Positions 10,744 to 21,729 of a stretch of 64,000 nt of DNA are shown in pieces; positions within the stretch are counted from its first letter, which is position 1, and each line of letters begins with the position of its first letter. The notes below the pieces were generated by a model that saw only the letters and a program-made list of their open reading frames with translations, had not been told where the DNA came from and made no database searches. The position numbers were made by a program, and so were the translations under genes. Source of the DNA: Eurosta solidaginis (lineage: Eukaryota > Arthropoda > Insecta > Diptera > Tephritidae); the NCBI RefSeq assembly GCF_040869045.1, contig NC_090319.1, forward strand, positions 68,296,779 through 68,360,778. The letters run 5' to 3'.

Positions 10744-10990
10744 TTAAGTAACTTCCCGATAAGCTACAAGCTTGAAACTTGGAGTATAGTTCAGAACCCG
10801 ATCACAATGGAATAATAAGAAACAAAACTTCGATAGGTGGCGCATGGATCGAAATATGTAATTAAAAAATCGTATTTGTGGTTCGATTTGGCTCATATTT
10901 GGAACAAATATTACATACAGTTCGGTAGAAGTGACATCGAAATATTTTGGAGTTCGAGGAGGAACAAGCATACGTTGCGCAAAGTCGAGT
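10744..10990 (-). repeat. Copy of the 35.5-36.3 kb repeat family
   Basis: Read on the minus strand it contains TATTTCGATCCATGCGCC, then ACCTATCG, a T-rich stretch, CATTGTGATCGGGTTCTGA, CAAGTTTCAAGCTTGTAGCT and GAAGTTACTTAAA. The tandem units at 35500-36345 carry the same series (TATTTCGATCCGTGCGCC, CAAGTTTCACGCTTGTAG, GAAGTTACTTAAAA). A 128-codon minus-strand frame here is probably incidental. Confidence 0.6.
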
Positions 10991-10999
10991 AAAGTCTTT

Positions 11000-11404
11000 G
11001 GAAGGAAAGAGTTCTTGTAATAATGAACTAAATAGTATGAGAAATAATAGGCAATTAAATAAAGACTAAAGACTTGAAAACAAAATAATAAAAACCAAAA
11101 ATTTAAGTTAAACGGTTTTATTCCAAACAATAATTAATTGAATAAGAATAATACTAAAAGCTAGAAAATAATTAGGTAGGTCCTAGGTACTAGTCATCAT
11201 ACTCCTCATCAATCTATGGCGTTGATCAGACAAATAAATAAAAGAGTGAGTGGCGTCAAATTTCTATTGATAGTCAATGGCTCATATCTTTTCAAAAACA
11301 TATTTTCATACATATAAGTAAGACCAACTGAACCTTAATCAGGTTCACGTTTTTAGGCTTGTTATCGATCGGGTTGCATCGGGTTTCTTAACGAGTTTTT
11401 ATCG
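11000..11404. other. Unassigned intergenic DNA
   Basis: AT-rich sequence with no coding frame or repeat I can match elsewhere in the window. Confidence 0.4.
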
Positions 11405-11552
11405 ACAGGTGTGGTGGCCGGGTGTTGTGTTCGTAGCTTTCCCCAGCCAATTTGTAGGACAAATTTAAAAGTTGAACGGCGCAAGTTGGAAGACAAGTCT
11501 GACGTTAACCTCCTCGGAGGTATATCGGCGCTTTGCATACATTTTTATATAT
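11405..11552 (+). mobile_element. SINE fragment interrupted by a solo LTR
   Basis: A diverged piece of the tRNA-derived SINE: short head remnant (GTGGTGGCCGGGTGTTGTG), then directly the 3' half (CCAATTTGTAGGACAAA, GGCGCAAGTTGGAAGACAAG, CCTCCTCGGAGGTATATCGG) and an AT-rich tail. The body between head and 3' half is deleted. The LTR at 11553 is inserted into its tail. Confidence 0.6.
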
Positions 11553-12109
11553 TGTAACGAATTTGCTGAAATTCCGCTTCTTCCAAATCTTCTGCTAACG
11601 TTCGAATCACTAAACCGTTGAATAAATAACACCACTATTCAATAATGCAAAATGGCCTTTATTAAAGTACTTTTCGATAACACTTATACTTCGCTTAAAT
11701 GAAACTGATTTTCAAAATAATACTGCTATTGCTCGCTAGATAGCATCTTAAATCCAACTGATTGTAGCGCCTCTACTGTTGCTGCCTTTTATACTCTTTG
11801 ATTTCCTCGTTCCATCTTCTAGGCGCTTCCAGAATTTACTTAGTTACTGCTATAAAGTTATAACTACAGATGCACGTGTATAGCTTCCCATATGCGCGTG
11901 TATTTGTGAGCGACACTTCCACAATTATAATTGCATACTTTTGGGAGCATCTCAGATAAGATATCTGCATGTTTTTGTGCGTTGCTTCTCCGCTGCGTGT
12001 ACGTACATATGTGTAGACATAATGATTGAATTAGTGATGTGCATCAAGTCACTGCTTAGCATCGGCTTAGAGATGATAGTATCCCTTAGTGCTGCTAATA
12101 TTCGTTACA
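11553..12109 (-). mobile_element. Solo LTR of a gypsy-type retrotransposon
   Basis: It begins TGTAACGAAT and ends ATTCGTTACA, a perfect 10-bp terminal inverted repeat opening TG and closing CA. The flanks are ATAT on both sides (11549-11552 and 12110-12113), a 4-bp target duplication as made by several Ty3/gypsy lineages. Orientation is minus: on that strand TATAAAAGG lies at 11785-11793 and AATAAA at 11658-11663, in promoter-then-polyadenylation order. No internal domain remains, so it arose by LTR-LTR recombination. Open frames over its right part are incidental. Confidence 0.85.
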
Positions 12110-12784
12110 ATATGAATGGTTTATTGATGTATTATCGACTTAATGAACCGTTTAAACACAAATCTATAAGTCTTCTTCTTCTTTATATATGCATATGTCG
12201 GAAATCATTTATGATATGTCTGGCAATAATGTATTGCCAGAGCGGAACAATGGTGGTACACTTGTTTGGAAAAAACACTTGTTTGGGAATCCACTGTTTG
12301 GTAAAGTAAAATCATAGTGAGCTAGGAAAGGTGAATAGGAAGCTTTGAAAAGCAAAATGTGCTTTGAGGACAGTTGCGTAGACAAGTTGTACACGCGGAG
12401 AATAATGAAAAGTGTAACCACCGGCGCATCGCTACATATCGAAGAGGAAAATAGTTATTGGGGTCGAATACACATACATATATATTTTAATATATTTTTT
12501 TTTTTCCAAACGAAATTTTTTGATGCACATTTTTATAATGGGATATACGTATACATCACGTAGGCCCGGAATGTGTTAAAGAAATCAGATCACTGCCTTA
12601 CGGGTAATCAGTTGTCATAGTAGGGTAAGCAAAGTCGATATTTTGAATACAAAATATAGACATTACCGAAGTAAGAACAAACTAGACACATTTCATTTTT
12701 CTACATGGTAATAGCTTATTTACTAGATACTTGTTAGATATGTAAAGCTTGTGCATACACTATGTGTAATTACATATGTGTGTA
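12110..12784. other. Unassigned DNA with short open frames
   Basis: Plus-strand frames near 12209 and 12345 are under 75 codons after the stops and show no domain. No splice-bounded coding segment recognised. Confidence 0.4.
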
Positions 12785-13430
12785 TTAGGGCGGTCGATTT
12801 AAGAATCGCTCATTGCTCTGTGAAAATCGTATTCTAGGGATCAAAATAAGAAACTTTGCCGAAGGAACCATACCTCTAAAACGAATTCTGATGCCGCCCC
12901 CCCCCCCTTTGGGTCGAACTTTTGGGTAGGGGCAATTTCAATTCTACCTGCTGTGTCTTGTGGTGGCTTAAAAAAACAACACAAGCAATTTTACGATCTG
13001 CAATTGCGTCACAGTGATACCTTCATTTTTTAAAACGGTTGAATAAAAAACCCATACAACTATGTTTACGACATGCAAATGCATCACAGTGATGCCTTGG
13101 TTTTAAAAGGGGGTTGTAAAAACGCTAATTTCTAATAATTATTTTTAATTTCTTTTCTATTACTAAGTTAAATTCATTTTTTCATTTACATACATATGTT
13201 CTGACTAAATAAATTTCTAAAGAGAAAAATAAACTCCAAAAAGAAAAAACATAGGCATTTCAAAGTGGGATTTTTCAAAATTTGCCCCTACGACCCAAAG
13301 GGGGGACATCAGAATTCGTTTTAGAGGTATGGTTCCTTCGGCAAAGTTTCTTATTTTGATCCCTAGAATACGATTTTCACAGAGCAATGGGCGATTTTTT
13401 TGCCTCCCCACAAATCGACCCGGCCTAGTG
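12785..13430. mobile_element. Palindromic element, family P1 copy 1
   Basis: Left arm 12785-12935 and right arm about 13285-13430 are near-perfect reverse complements: AGGGCGGTCGATTTAAG against AAATCGACCCGGCCTAG at the ends, then GCTCTGTGAAAATCGTATTC, ATCAAAATAAGAAACTTTGC, GGAACCATACCTCTAAAACG and CCCTTTGGGTCG. A poly-C run at 12897-12907 lies in the left arm. The ends resemble those of the 32449-32872 palindrome (GGGTCGATTT ... AAATCGACCC), so I place both in one family. The 350-bp centre has no gene. The minus-strand 64-codon frame is arm sequence. Confidence 0.8.
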
Positions 13431-13726
13431 TGTATGTATTGAACTAAAGCTCTCAGTATTTATCTTACGCCAATGCATATCGTAGCTCCTCAGCCAAACT
13501 TCATACTAAGCACTTGTCGACATTAACGTGCGTCGCGTGTTGCAAATTAGACATTACAGTGATTTGTGAGCACAAAGCAATTCATTTGGTACGCTCGCAT
13601 GCGCACAAATTGGTGGAGTCACATACACAAATTGACATGAGCATGTTTTATCCTAAAAAAAAATAAGCTTGTTCGTTTATTTATAATGTTCAAAGAAGCT
13701 GTTTGTCAATTACAGTAACTTAAACT

Positions 13727-14095
13727 TGGCGGCCACCGTGGTGTGATGGTAGCGTGCTCCGCCTATACACCGTATGCCCTGGGTTCAACTCCCGGGCAAA
13801 GCAACATCAAAATTTTAGAAATAAGATTTTTCAATTAGAAGAAAATGTTTCTAAGCGGGGTCGCCCCTCGGCAGTGTCTGGCAAGCGCTCCGATTGTATT
13901 TCTGCCATGAAAAGCTCTCAGTGAAAACTCATCTGCCTTGCAGATGCCGTTCGGAGTCGGCATAAAACAAGTACGTCCCGTCCCGCCAATTTGTAGGGAA
14001 AAATCAAGAGGAGCACGACGCAAATTGGAAGAGAAGCTCGGCCTTAGATCTCTTCGGAGGTTATCGCGCCTTACATTTATTTTTATTTATTTTAA
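13727..14095 (+). mobile_element. tRNA-derived SINE copy, best full-length example
   Basis: tRNA-like head: GGTGTGATGGTAGCGTGC (A-box region) and CTGGGTTCAACTCCCGGG (B-box region), about 40 bp apart as in tRNA genes. The unrelated body of about 250 bp follows (GGGGTCGCCCCTCGGCAG, GATGCCGTTCGGAGTCGGC, CCGCCAATTTGTAGGG, GGTTATCGCGCCTTAC) and the tail is ATTTATTTTTATTTATTTTA. It encodes no protein; transcription would be by RNA polymerase III and mobilisation by a LINE. The minus-strand 62-codon frame is body sequence that recurs in other copies. Confidence 0.85.
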
Positions 14096-14338
14096 CTTAA
14101 ACTTATATACTTAAACTCGACGGCTTTTTTTTGCGAACGTCGGATCTAAAATTCAAGATACAAAAAAGATGCAAAAACCAAAAAATTACAGTAGCTACCA
14201 AAAACTCACAATTGCAATAGCAAAAACAACCAAGTGCAACTATTGGATTCAAGGTTAGTAGCGTCAAGTGGCTAACTCGTTTCACACGCTAGTATCTGCA
14301 TCGTCCGGTCGTCAGCAATTGAAAAATGTATTAAATTG

Positions 14339-14523
14339 TTATATACTTCGCACATTTTGGTGCGACTTGTTGTTGCATGCAACGTATTCTTGTATTGTAT
14401 GATTTGGCAGACTGATTCATATATATAATAACTAAAAATGCGTGTGCGAAGCCCGAGTTGCGGGAATACGAGGCATTGGTAGTTTAGCTTCAACTTACCT
14501 GCCCGTAAGGATTTCGAAAGCGG
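14339..14523. repeat. Direct duplication, unit 1
   Basis: Matches 14893-15085 in the same orientation: ATACTTCGCACATT, GTGGTGCGACTTGTTGTTGC (T in place of the first G in this copy), GATTTGGCAGACTG, AATGCG(T)(G/A)TGCGAAG, CCGAGTTGCGG and ATTGGTAGTTT. The units are about 555 bp apart and bracket a purine-rich tract. Confidence 0.8.
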
Positions 14524-14559
14524 ACATAAGCCAAATCAATTTAAATGGGAAATAGAATC

Positions 14560-14890
14560 AGATAATAAGGAGATAAAGGAGAGTAGAAATGAAAATGAAT
14601 TGAGGAGGGAAAAAATTAAAGACGATGATGACAATGAAGGGAAGGTTAAGACGGAAGTGGAAACAGAATTGGGAACGGTGACGAATATAGAGACGGAGCT
14701 GGAGACGCGGTGGAGTTGGAAACGGAGACTTAGACAGAGATGGAGACGGTAACGGAGACCGCATTGAGATGGAGACGGAAGTGGAGACGCAGCGGAGATG
14801 GAAAATGAGACGTAGACAGAGATAGAGACGGTGACAGGGACCGCATTGGAGATGAAGACGGAAGTGGAAACGGAATTGGGAACGGTTACG
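14560..14890. repeat. Degenerate purine-rich GGAGAC/GGAAAC array
   Basis: The plus strand is almost all purines plus single pyrimidines in six-base steps (GAGACGG, GGAAACG, GGAGACG). Minus-strand frames of about 120 codons across it are Ser/Val/Arg-rich translations of the repeat, not genes. A short similar stretch recurs at 15090-15122 after the second duplicated unit. Confidence 0.75.
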
Positions 14891-14892
14891 AA

Positions 14893-15085
14893 GATACTTC
14901 GCACATTGTGGTGCGACTTGTTGTTGCATTCAAGGTATTCTTGTTTTGTACGATTTGGCAGACTGGTTCGTTAATATGTACCTACAAATGCGTATGCGAA
15001 GTCCGAGTTGCGGTATTGAATCCGAGGTATTGGTAGTTTGGCTTGTACCAACCTGCATGTAAGGACTCCGAAAGCGAAACAAACA
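14893..15085. repeat. Direct duplication, unit 2
   Basis: Second copy of the 14339-14523 segment, about 80-85 percent similar by eye, with a few small indels. It is again followed by purine-rich hexamer-like sequence, so the duplicated block may be the segment plus the array. Confidence 0.8.
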
Positions 15086-15394
15086 CACAGACGAAGATGT
15101 AGACGTAGACGGAAACGTAGAATAAAACAAATATTAAGTCTTTCCCGAGATAATCGAGCTAGCAACTTTATGGTGCCTGTTCCCGGAGCGTGCAGGAGAT
15201 GGGAAGGAAGATGTTGACGAAGAGGGGACGTAAACGAAGTAAAAAATTATGAAGTTTGTCCAAGAGGAGCTTCATTTATGTTTATAGTTACGTGTATGGC
15301 GACATCTGTTATTGTAGTTACGGTTACACATAGGTTTACAATAAAATTACTAACTGTACGTTTGTGATTGACATTGTGGTGTTATTACAGCTAC

Positions 15395-15860
15395 ATTAAC
15401 GGCTATGCTAGCAGGTATGACAGTTATTATGTTCGTTATGGTTATGGTAATGGCCAAGATTATACGGTAAAGACTATTGCAGAGCTGGCAGTGACGGCTT
15501 CGCTGTAATACCGATTATTGGCTGTTAGGGTTATCCTTATTATGACAGCACCGCGGCCTGCTATGATAACCGTAATGGTTTTAATTACGATTATGTATGT
15601 AAACAGTTACTGCTGCGGTTATGGTTACCTTTACGATGGTGATTACTTTTTCCTACTAATGATTTTGGTGACAATCATGGTTACGGTCACGCCTGTGGTA
15701 AGATGAGGGTTACCTGCATGACTAGGTTAACTTCTGGAAATATGCCTAGGGTTATGATGACGACTTTGGTTTCGGTTACGGGTTATAGTTATGGTTGCAA
15801 AAGTGGTTACAGTTATGGATGCTATCACAGTTACTGCTATCTATACAGTTACATTCTCGC
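15395..15860. repeat. Degenerate GGTTAY hexamer tract
   Basis: Repeated GGTTATGGTTA-like and GTTACGGTTA-like words with many interruptions, densest at 15430-15460 and 15770-15830. The overlapping plus-strand frames are Tyr/Gly/Val-rich translations of the repeat. It is not an insect TTAGG telomere array. Confidence 0.6.
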
Positions 15861-15964
15861 TTTAAAACAAAAACGTTGTTACTCATACGACACCGTGAGC
15901 CGCTATCTAGACAAAAGATTATCTTATACGAAATTATACATTTGTTGTCGGCGTGCTTTCGACG

Positions 15965-16500
15965 AGATTTAACCGAGCTATCGATTTGTTATCTAGCGTC
16001 CCATAAATTTGTTATCGATTACTGAAAAGGTATAACAGTTTTTGGTTTGTTAACGAGGTGCTATAAATTTGCGATTGATAACGAACCTTATCGAATTGAA
16101 AGTTTATTGATTTGCTATCCAAAATTTACCGGTTTGTCATCGAAAATTTTTGATTGATTATCAATCATCCATCAATTTTCTTCAATTTACGACCGGAAAG
16201 TTATCGATTTGTTATCAATTATTTATAGAAAAGTTAGCGATTTTCCCGATTGATTTTTAATCAAAAGCCATCGAAGTTTTATCGCCAATTTATCGATTTG
16301 TTGGCGGCGTGTAATCGATTTGTTATCGACGAGGTATTGGCATATATCCGGTTCCTTACTATAACGCTTCAATATGAAAGCGATAACAAGCCGGTAACAA
16401 ACTAACAACAAGTCGAATAAAAATCGACACATCTACTATGATTTCGGTATCAATAAAAAATCAATAACAAAACGATAACCCATTGATATCGGAATTGTAC
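15965..16500. mobile_element. Element with ATCGATTTGTTATC subrepeats, copy 1
   Basis: The left two thirds repeats words such as TATCGATTTGTTATCGA on the plus strand every 20-40 bp; the right third (16375-16490) carries the inverted theme, GCGATAACAAGCCGGTAACAA and ATAACAAAACGATAACCC. The copy at 20738-21345 shares the same order and the junction words CTTCAATATGAAAGCGATAAC. This fits a foldback-type element with repeat-built, unequal arms. No coding frame. Confidence 0.6.
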
Positions 16501-16559
16501 CGAAGTCGCTCTAAAATATTACCGCCATGATTTCGAAAGAGTCCCAAAGTTAATAAAAA

Positions 16560-16592
16560 CGTAATGCGCGATAACCTCCGAAGAGATTTTAG
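16560..16592 (-). mobile_element. SINE 3'-end fragment
   Basis: Minus-strand match to the final part of the SINE, ATCTCTTCGGAGGTTATCGCGC with one change. Too short to say more. Confidence 0.5.
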
Positions 16593-16599
16593 AGTCCCA

Positions 16600-17471
16600 A
16601 AGTAGCTCCAAAGACTCAATGTTGTATTTTTACACAAACGTACCGGGTTCATACCCGGCAATGGACCATTAACATCGATAACACTTACAAAAACCTTCTG
16701 CAGTTTCTTTATTGCTACAACAACAGGTAATGGGGATGAAATTCTTTTTTGCGAGAATTAAATTACGAAATCTTCAGAACGATCTGTAGTTCTTTTGGAA
16801 AACTCATTGGTTCATTTTACATTGCTTTCACTATAACGATGTCGTACTTTTTGCTGATCCTAGGATAAAACTAACTGAAATCACGGGATTTCGAATCTAA
16901 ATAAGCAGAGTCATATCTAACATACCCATACATAGATAATATAAGTGTTTAGACAACGCACACATACAACAACAAGCAACATTGCCAATTTTTATCAAGG
17001 TGAAGAGTGCAGTATGAATCGATTTGGACAACAGTTCTTCATGTGTTTTTTTTTTTCGTATGCGTAGACATTGAAATGTCAAAACAAATGCATTTGTATA
17101 TAAGAACTGCCGTTTGCCGAGTCGGCTTTTCTTAGGTCATGGCATAATGGCTACACACATACATATGTATGTACTCGAAAAGTTTAACTTAATGCAATGC
17201 AAGTTTATATACCCTTAGGCAAAAGTATATATGTATGTATAAATTACCATGACTTGGTAAATAACAAAATATGGCTAGTTTTTTTAGAAAAAATATTTTA
17301 TGAAAATTTACCGGTTTAACGCCCACGTGTTGTATACTTATAGTATGAGCGTATAAATATATCAAATAATAGATAAAGACAAAACGACAACAAATTTTAT
17401 TCTTAGTATATTCTTATTCATCAAGATCGTTTAATAATAATATTTAAACATTTCGTTCTTTCCTGTCGCAG
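16600..17471. other. AT-rich DNA upstream of the gene A exons
   Basis: I searched this stretch for the N-terminal takeout exon (signal peptide, two Cys separated by nine residues, Asp-Pro between) and did not find it. The sequence just before 17472 is a plausible intron end with a pyrimidine-rich TTTCGTTCTTTCCTGTCGCAG split across 17452-17471. Confidence 0.5.
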
Positions 17472-20400
17472 TTCTGATTTGGAAACTTTGCAATTCCAGT
17501 TGACCTGTGAAATTCCACACATCAAAGTTCGTGCACAATATCGTTCGTCAGGTGTGCTGATTTTAGTGAAAGCATCTGGTGCTGGTGATTATTGGGGCGA
17601 ATACGGTAAGTTGACAATTTTAAAGTTTATTTTGTATATCAATTAAGTATTCATCTGCCCATAGGGCCGTTTTCACCATCTCTAGATAGTTTAGAATTTA
17701 TCTGGAGGATACTTCGGTTCTCACCAAGACAGGGTTACCTACTTCCAGTAAAAACGTTAATTTTTAATACTTTGTTGAACAAATCGTAAAAATCTATTGT
17801 AAGTACACGAAAATCAATACAAAATAAACTTTTTCCTTGCACTGAACTGACTGACGGCCGATAATTCAGCTAGCATGGAGAAATCAAGAATTTCGTTAAC
17901 TTATGGATCAATGTGGAGAAGACAAGCATACACGTCAAAATAACAATGAGACAAGATCACCTGATTTTAAGGGTTAATATTGTGGTCTCATCCTGCGTAT
18001 TTTTCTATCACCCGCTGAATATGGCCTCTAAAAAGCCATTTTTAATATTCTGACAGTCAGTTTTTTTTTAAATGTATAACATCTACATTTGCGATTAAAA
18101 AACGCTCAACTACAACTGCACATAGCCCAACAAAACATTCGGCAGCACTGCCCCGCAAATGTCAAAACAATAGAATTTCATTACCTACATTTCCTCTGTT
18201 TACATTTCGTTTTTTAATTAGGCATGGTAAAACATTGCAAAAGTCGAAAAACTACATAATGAAACTGTTAAGTACTAATTTTGTAAACACCTATTTCATA
18301 AGTGTGGATAAAGTAATGTACTTAGCAGTCGATACACAGTTTAAGTGCATATGTATATGCACGTAATAAAAAACGCAGCTTATACCATAGATAAGAGACT
18401 AACTGAAGATGTTGAATTCAACCATTAGATAGTTTTTAATTTGCTTATACCTTAACTTTTTCTGTGCTTGAGTTTTAAGTCACATTTCAAAAATAATCAA
18501 AAAACCCTGTTTAGTCATTACATATCATGCTGAAAGCAATATTTTTAAATCTTTACAGATGGCGTTAAGGCGAAAATCTACTTTAAAGCAATACCCAACA
18601 CAGCAGAAGATGGACGCACCTACTTAACAGCCGAACAGGTCAAAATGGATTTCAATGTTAAGGAAATAAAAATGGGTGTGGATAATATTGCTAACGGCAA
18701 TACAGTGATACGTGAGTACTGATTTATATTAAGTTCTATAAGTAAAACTTTAATAGTAAGCACAAATGCGACCCTACGCAACGAAAATTGTATTCGGAAT
18801 ATTCCAAGGTAATGGGTGAGGTTTCTGACTCGACTTTGACTCAAATTTTAAGCATGTTGTAGCTAGTAATTAACGAAATGTAGAAATTTTATCACCTACA
18901 GGTGAATAATATTTTTTCATACGAAGCTGAGGAAATTTAAAACATAGGTGTGTAATGTACACGGAAATTTTCCATTTTCTTAGTGCAACGGGTGGAACAT
19001 CTCCAGCCGCTATAAGTGGATGACTTCACTTCCCAATTTCAAACTATTCCCAAACTATCTTATATATTATTTCTAATTGCTGTTTTTATGTACAGGTCTC
19101 TTTTTCGCTCTTGTTTGGTATCCAAATCTATAAATAAAGTTTTGGTTGTAAAGATGGGGATTCGTGCTATTATCGAGCTTTGGGCATTATTAGCCGTAGT
19201 GCTTTTGTTTAGCTATATTTTATTAAAATAATTTGTTAAAAATAAACGATTGTGAGCACACAAAGAAATCTATTTGTACTATGGCACTATTGTGAATATT
19301 TGATTAGAACGAACACTGCATTACCGGCAGTTGCTAACAAGTTTATAGATGTTTGATTGATAGAACAGCTGATTTCTGTTGATATTTGAAATGAGACTTT
19401 TATATTTGTTGCGCAAGATGCGCACGGGTCCGGCTCGTCTTATCTTAATTAAACATTCCAAGGCAGAGAGCCACATAATTCTTACTAGGCCTCAATTAAC
19501 CAATGGTCGTAAATTCACAAAGTTACACTTTTCATCCTGAGATGCACTGATTCACAATTATCTTTGACCTTACCAAGTATGTTATTGAATGCAGACTAGA
19601 AAAATAGCTATAACGAATTTCGGTTAAAACGCACTGTTTTCTCAAACATAGTCATATACAACAAGTCATAGCACTACCTATCAGAAGCCCCTGAAAAAAA
19701 AATTCGTTGTTTTTTACGTGCAATAGAATAAAATAACATAACATAAAATAGCATAACATAACATGACGTAGGATTACATAACATAACATAAAAAATAAAA
19801 CAATACGTAACATGACATAACGTAATATAACGCATAACATAAAATAACACAACATAACATAATATAACAAAGCAACCCTTAACATTACACAAAGAATATG
19901 CTACATACCATAAATAACGGCCTCATTCTCTATTACGAAACGAACGTTAGTTTCGCCTCAAAGACGAATCGCCGTCTAATTGCATTATATTAAATATTGT
20001 ATTATATAATATATCATATCCATTGACAATTTCATTCTCTTTACTGTTTGAGGCGGAACGAAGTTATAGACAATACCAGTGCTAGACGAAATCGCTATGA
20101 AATGGTTCGTTCATCTTAGCTATCTTTCGCAATACAGAATGTTGCTCATAGTTTCGCTCAGTGCAACCCTTAAAATTTATTACTCCGTATAGACTATGAA
20201 TTTGGTAAGGTTGGGTAGCCGCTACCCCGCCTTAGATGTTAGAAAGCCACGAAAGTCTTAGAGTCCGTTTTGATACTAAACCATCTTAATAACACACTAA
20301 TTTTCTCTTATAGAGCAAGAACTGCTTGTGTTTCGGCAACCCGATGCCTGTTGAAGAACATTGTTGAAAGCTCTTAAGATGAAAAGTAGTATATCAGTCT

Positions 20401-21729
20401 GGCAATAGAATGGGGAGACGTATCAGTAGACCGGCATGTAAAATGGCTGTTTCCTAAATTTTTGATAATTTTTTACGAGACGAACTGCTTAGACTTAATT
20501 CCTTTTCAGAAACGTTAGTTCCTTTTCCTTTGAAGTGAAGGGTACGTTGACCATAGTTCAAAAGTTTAGAACATACCCGAACTGCCGCCAGTTAAAAAGA
20601 AGCCAGTCTGACATAGTAATACCACTGAAGCTGCACAGTAATTATGACATCCACATGAAGAGCTCAAGCGAATAAAAAGCTCTAGCAAACTGGTTTCCCA
20701 CCAAAAAATGCTTGACATCCCAACCGTTAACGACAAGTTATGGCAATTTTATTGACAGGTTATAGGAATCATCATCGGTTTGTTATCACTTTGTTGACGA
20801 TAACAGATGTCATCCATGAGTTAGTTATACATCTTGTTATCAAAAAGTTATGGATTTGTTATCGAAAAAGTATCGATTTGCTATCTTTCTATAGAAAAGT
20901 TATTGATTTGTTATAAGAATATTACCGATTTGTGAGCGAGGAGTTATCGCTAGGTTATCGATTTTTAATCGATGTATTATCGGATTGTTATCGCCGACTC
21001 ATTGTTTGATATGAAAATTATATCTTATTAATAAAAGTTAATAGCGTTGAATATTGTAAATTGTTAGATTTGTTGAGCTAAAAGGTCGATCATGCATATC
21101 CATATGTCCCTAATGATGACTTCAGATTGAAGTCGACCAAATAAATTATAAATAAATATAAACAAAAAAATAAGTTTTATTCATTCTGTGAAGCCTTTTA
21201 GCTCGATATACCGCGATAAAGCTTCAATATAAAAGCGATAACATATCTCCAACCCGTCGATAACAAACCGATAACTTAATGATAATTTCGGTTCAATAAT
21301 CAGCTGATAACAAAACACTTACTTGTCGATATCGGTTATATATCGGTTAAATAGCCTGAAATTATAAGTTTCTGGTAAAGAACTACACGATTTCTTCGTA
21401 GCACGCCTTTATTTTAACTTTGAACTTGACTACAAAAATCTAGCCACCTTCATAGTCCACGCGTATACTACACCCTGTGACACTTGGGATATTGGACTTG
21501 GGAGCTTAATAAATTTTATGATTGTATTTCAAATTAATCACCCACTATTTCATTTGAATTATTTCTATTTGCAGAGGCTGCTTTGAATCTCTTCATCAAC
21601 TCCAACGCACAAGAGTTGTTAAAGGAAATGAAACCATCGTTACGCACCAAACTTACGCTTGTCATACGCAACTTTATGGATCGTATATTTGCTAAAATAC
21701 CGTTAGACCAATGGATTGATTTGAATTAG
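17472..21729 (+). CDS. Takeout/JHBP-family protein A, three 3' exons (partial)
   Basis: Three splice-bounded exons keep one frame: 17472-17605, 18559-18711 and 21575-21729 (TAG 21727-21729), with GT-AG introns of 953 and 2,863 bp. They encode 146 residues, the C-terminal 60 percent of a takeout-like protein: LTCEIPHIKVRAQYRSSGVL then SGAGDYWGEYGDG, a middle segment with YLTAEQVKMDFNVKEIKMGV, and the end with AALNLFINSNAQELLKEM and IFAKIPLDQW. The family comprises secreted proteins of about 250 residues with a hydrophobic tunnel for lipid-like ligands such as juvenile hormone. The first exon here starts in the same phase and at the same domain position as exon 3 of gene B, but the last part is split by an intron that gene B lacks. 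The N-terminal exons were not found, either far upstream or lost. A polyadenylation-like AATAAA lies at 21854. The second intron contains a microsatellite and a subrepeat element. Whether it is functional depends on the missing 5' exons. Confidence 0.8.
17890..18060. repeat. Single-arm fragment of the 1738-3014 foldback family
   Basis: Contains CACGTCAAAATAACAA, GATCACCTGATTTTAA, GTGGTCTCATCCTGCGTA, TTTCTATCACCCGCTGAA, a diverged AAAAAGCCATTTTTAATATT, and CTGACAGTCAG, in the order of the left arm at 1770-1960. It lies in the first intron of gene A. Confidence 0.65.
19735..19870. repeat. Degenerate ACATAACATAA microsatellite
   Basis: About 135 bp of ACATA/ACATAAA words with few interruptions, inside the second intron of gene A. 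The minus-strand Tyr/Leu/Cys/Met-rich frames over it are repeat translations. Confidence 0.85.
20738..21345. mobile_element. Element with ATCGATTTGTTATC subrepeats, copy 2
   Basis: Left part: TTATGGATTTGTTATCGAAA, TATCGATTTGCTATC, TTATTGATTTGTTAT and similar at 20-40 bp spacing. Right part (21225-21330): AAAGCGATAACATATC, GTCGATAACAAACCGATAAC, CTGATAACAAAAC. Same architecture as 15965-16500. It sits in the last intron of gene A about 230 bp before the terminal exon. Confidence 0.6.

Noticed and set aside
13727..13800. Functional tRNA gene at the SINE heads
   Set aside because: The A and B boxes fit, but the cloverleaf is imperfect and the head is always joined to the same 250-bp body and AT tail, so it is a SINE promoter.
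14536..14929. Two overlapping minus-strand frames of about 122 codons
   Set aside because: Low-complexity translations of the purine-rich hexamer array in two frames.
18620..18844. 74-codon minus-strand frame
   Set aside because: It is antisense to the middle exon of takeout-like gene A.
19652..19892. Minus-strand Tyr/Leu/Met/Cys-rich frames
   Set aside because: Translations of the ACATAA microsatellite within an intron.
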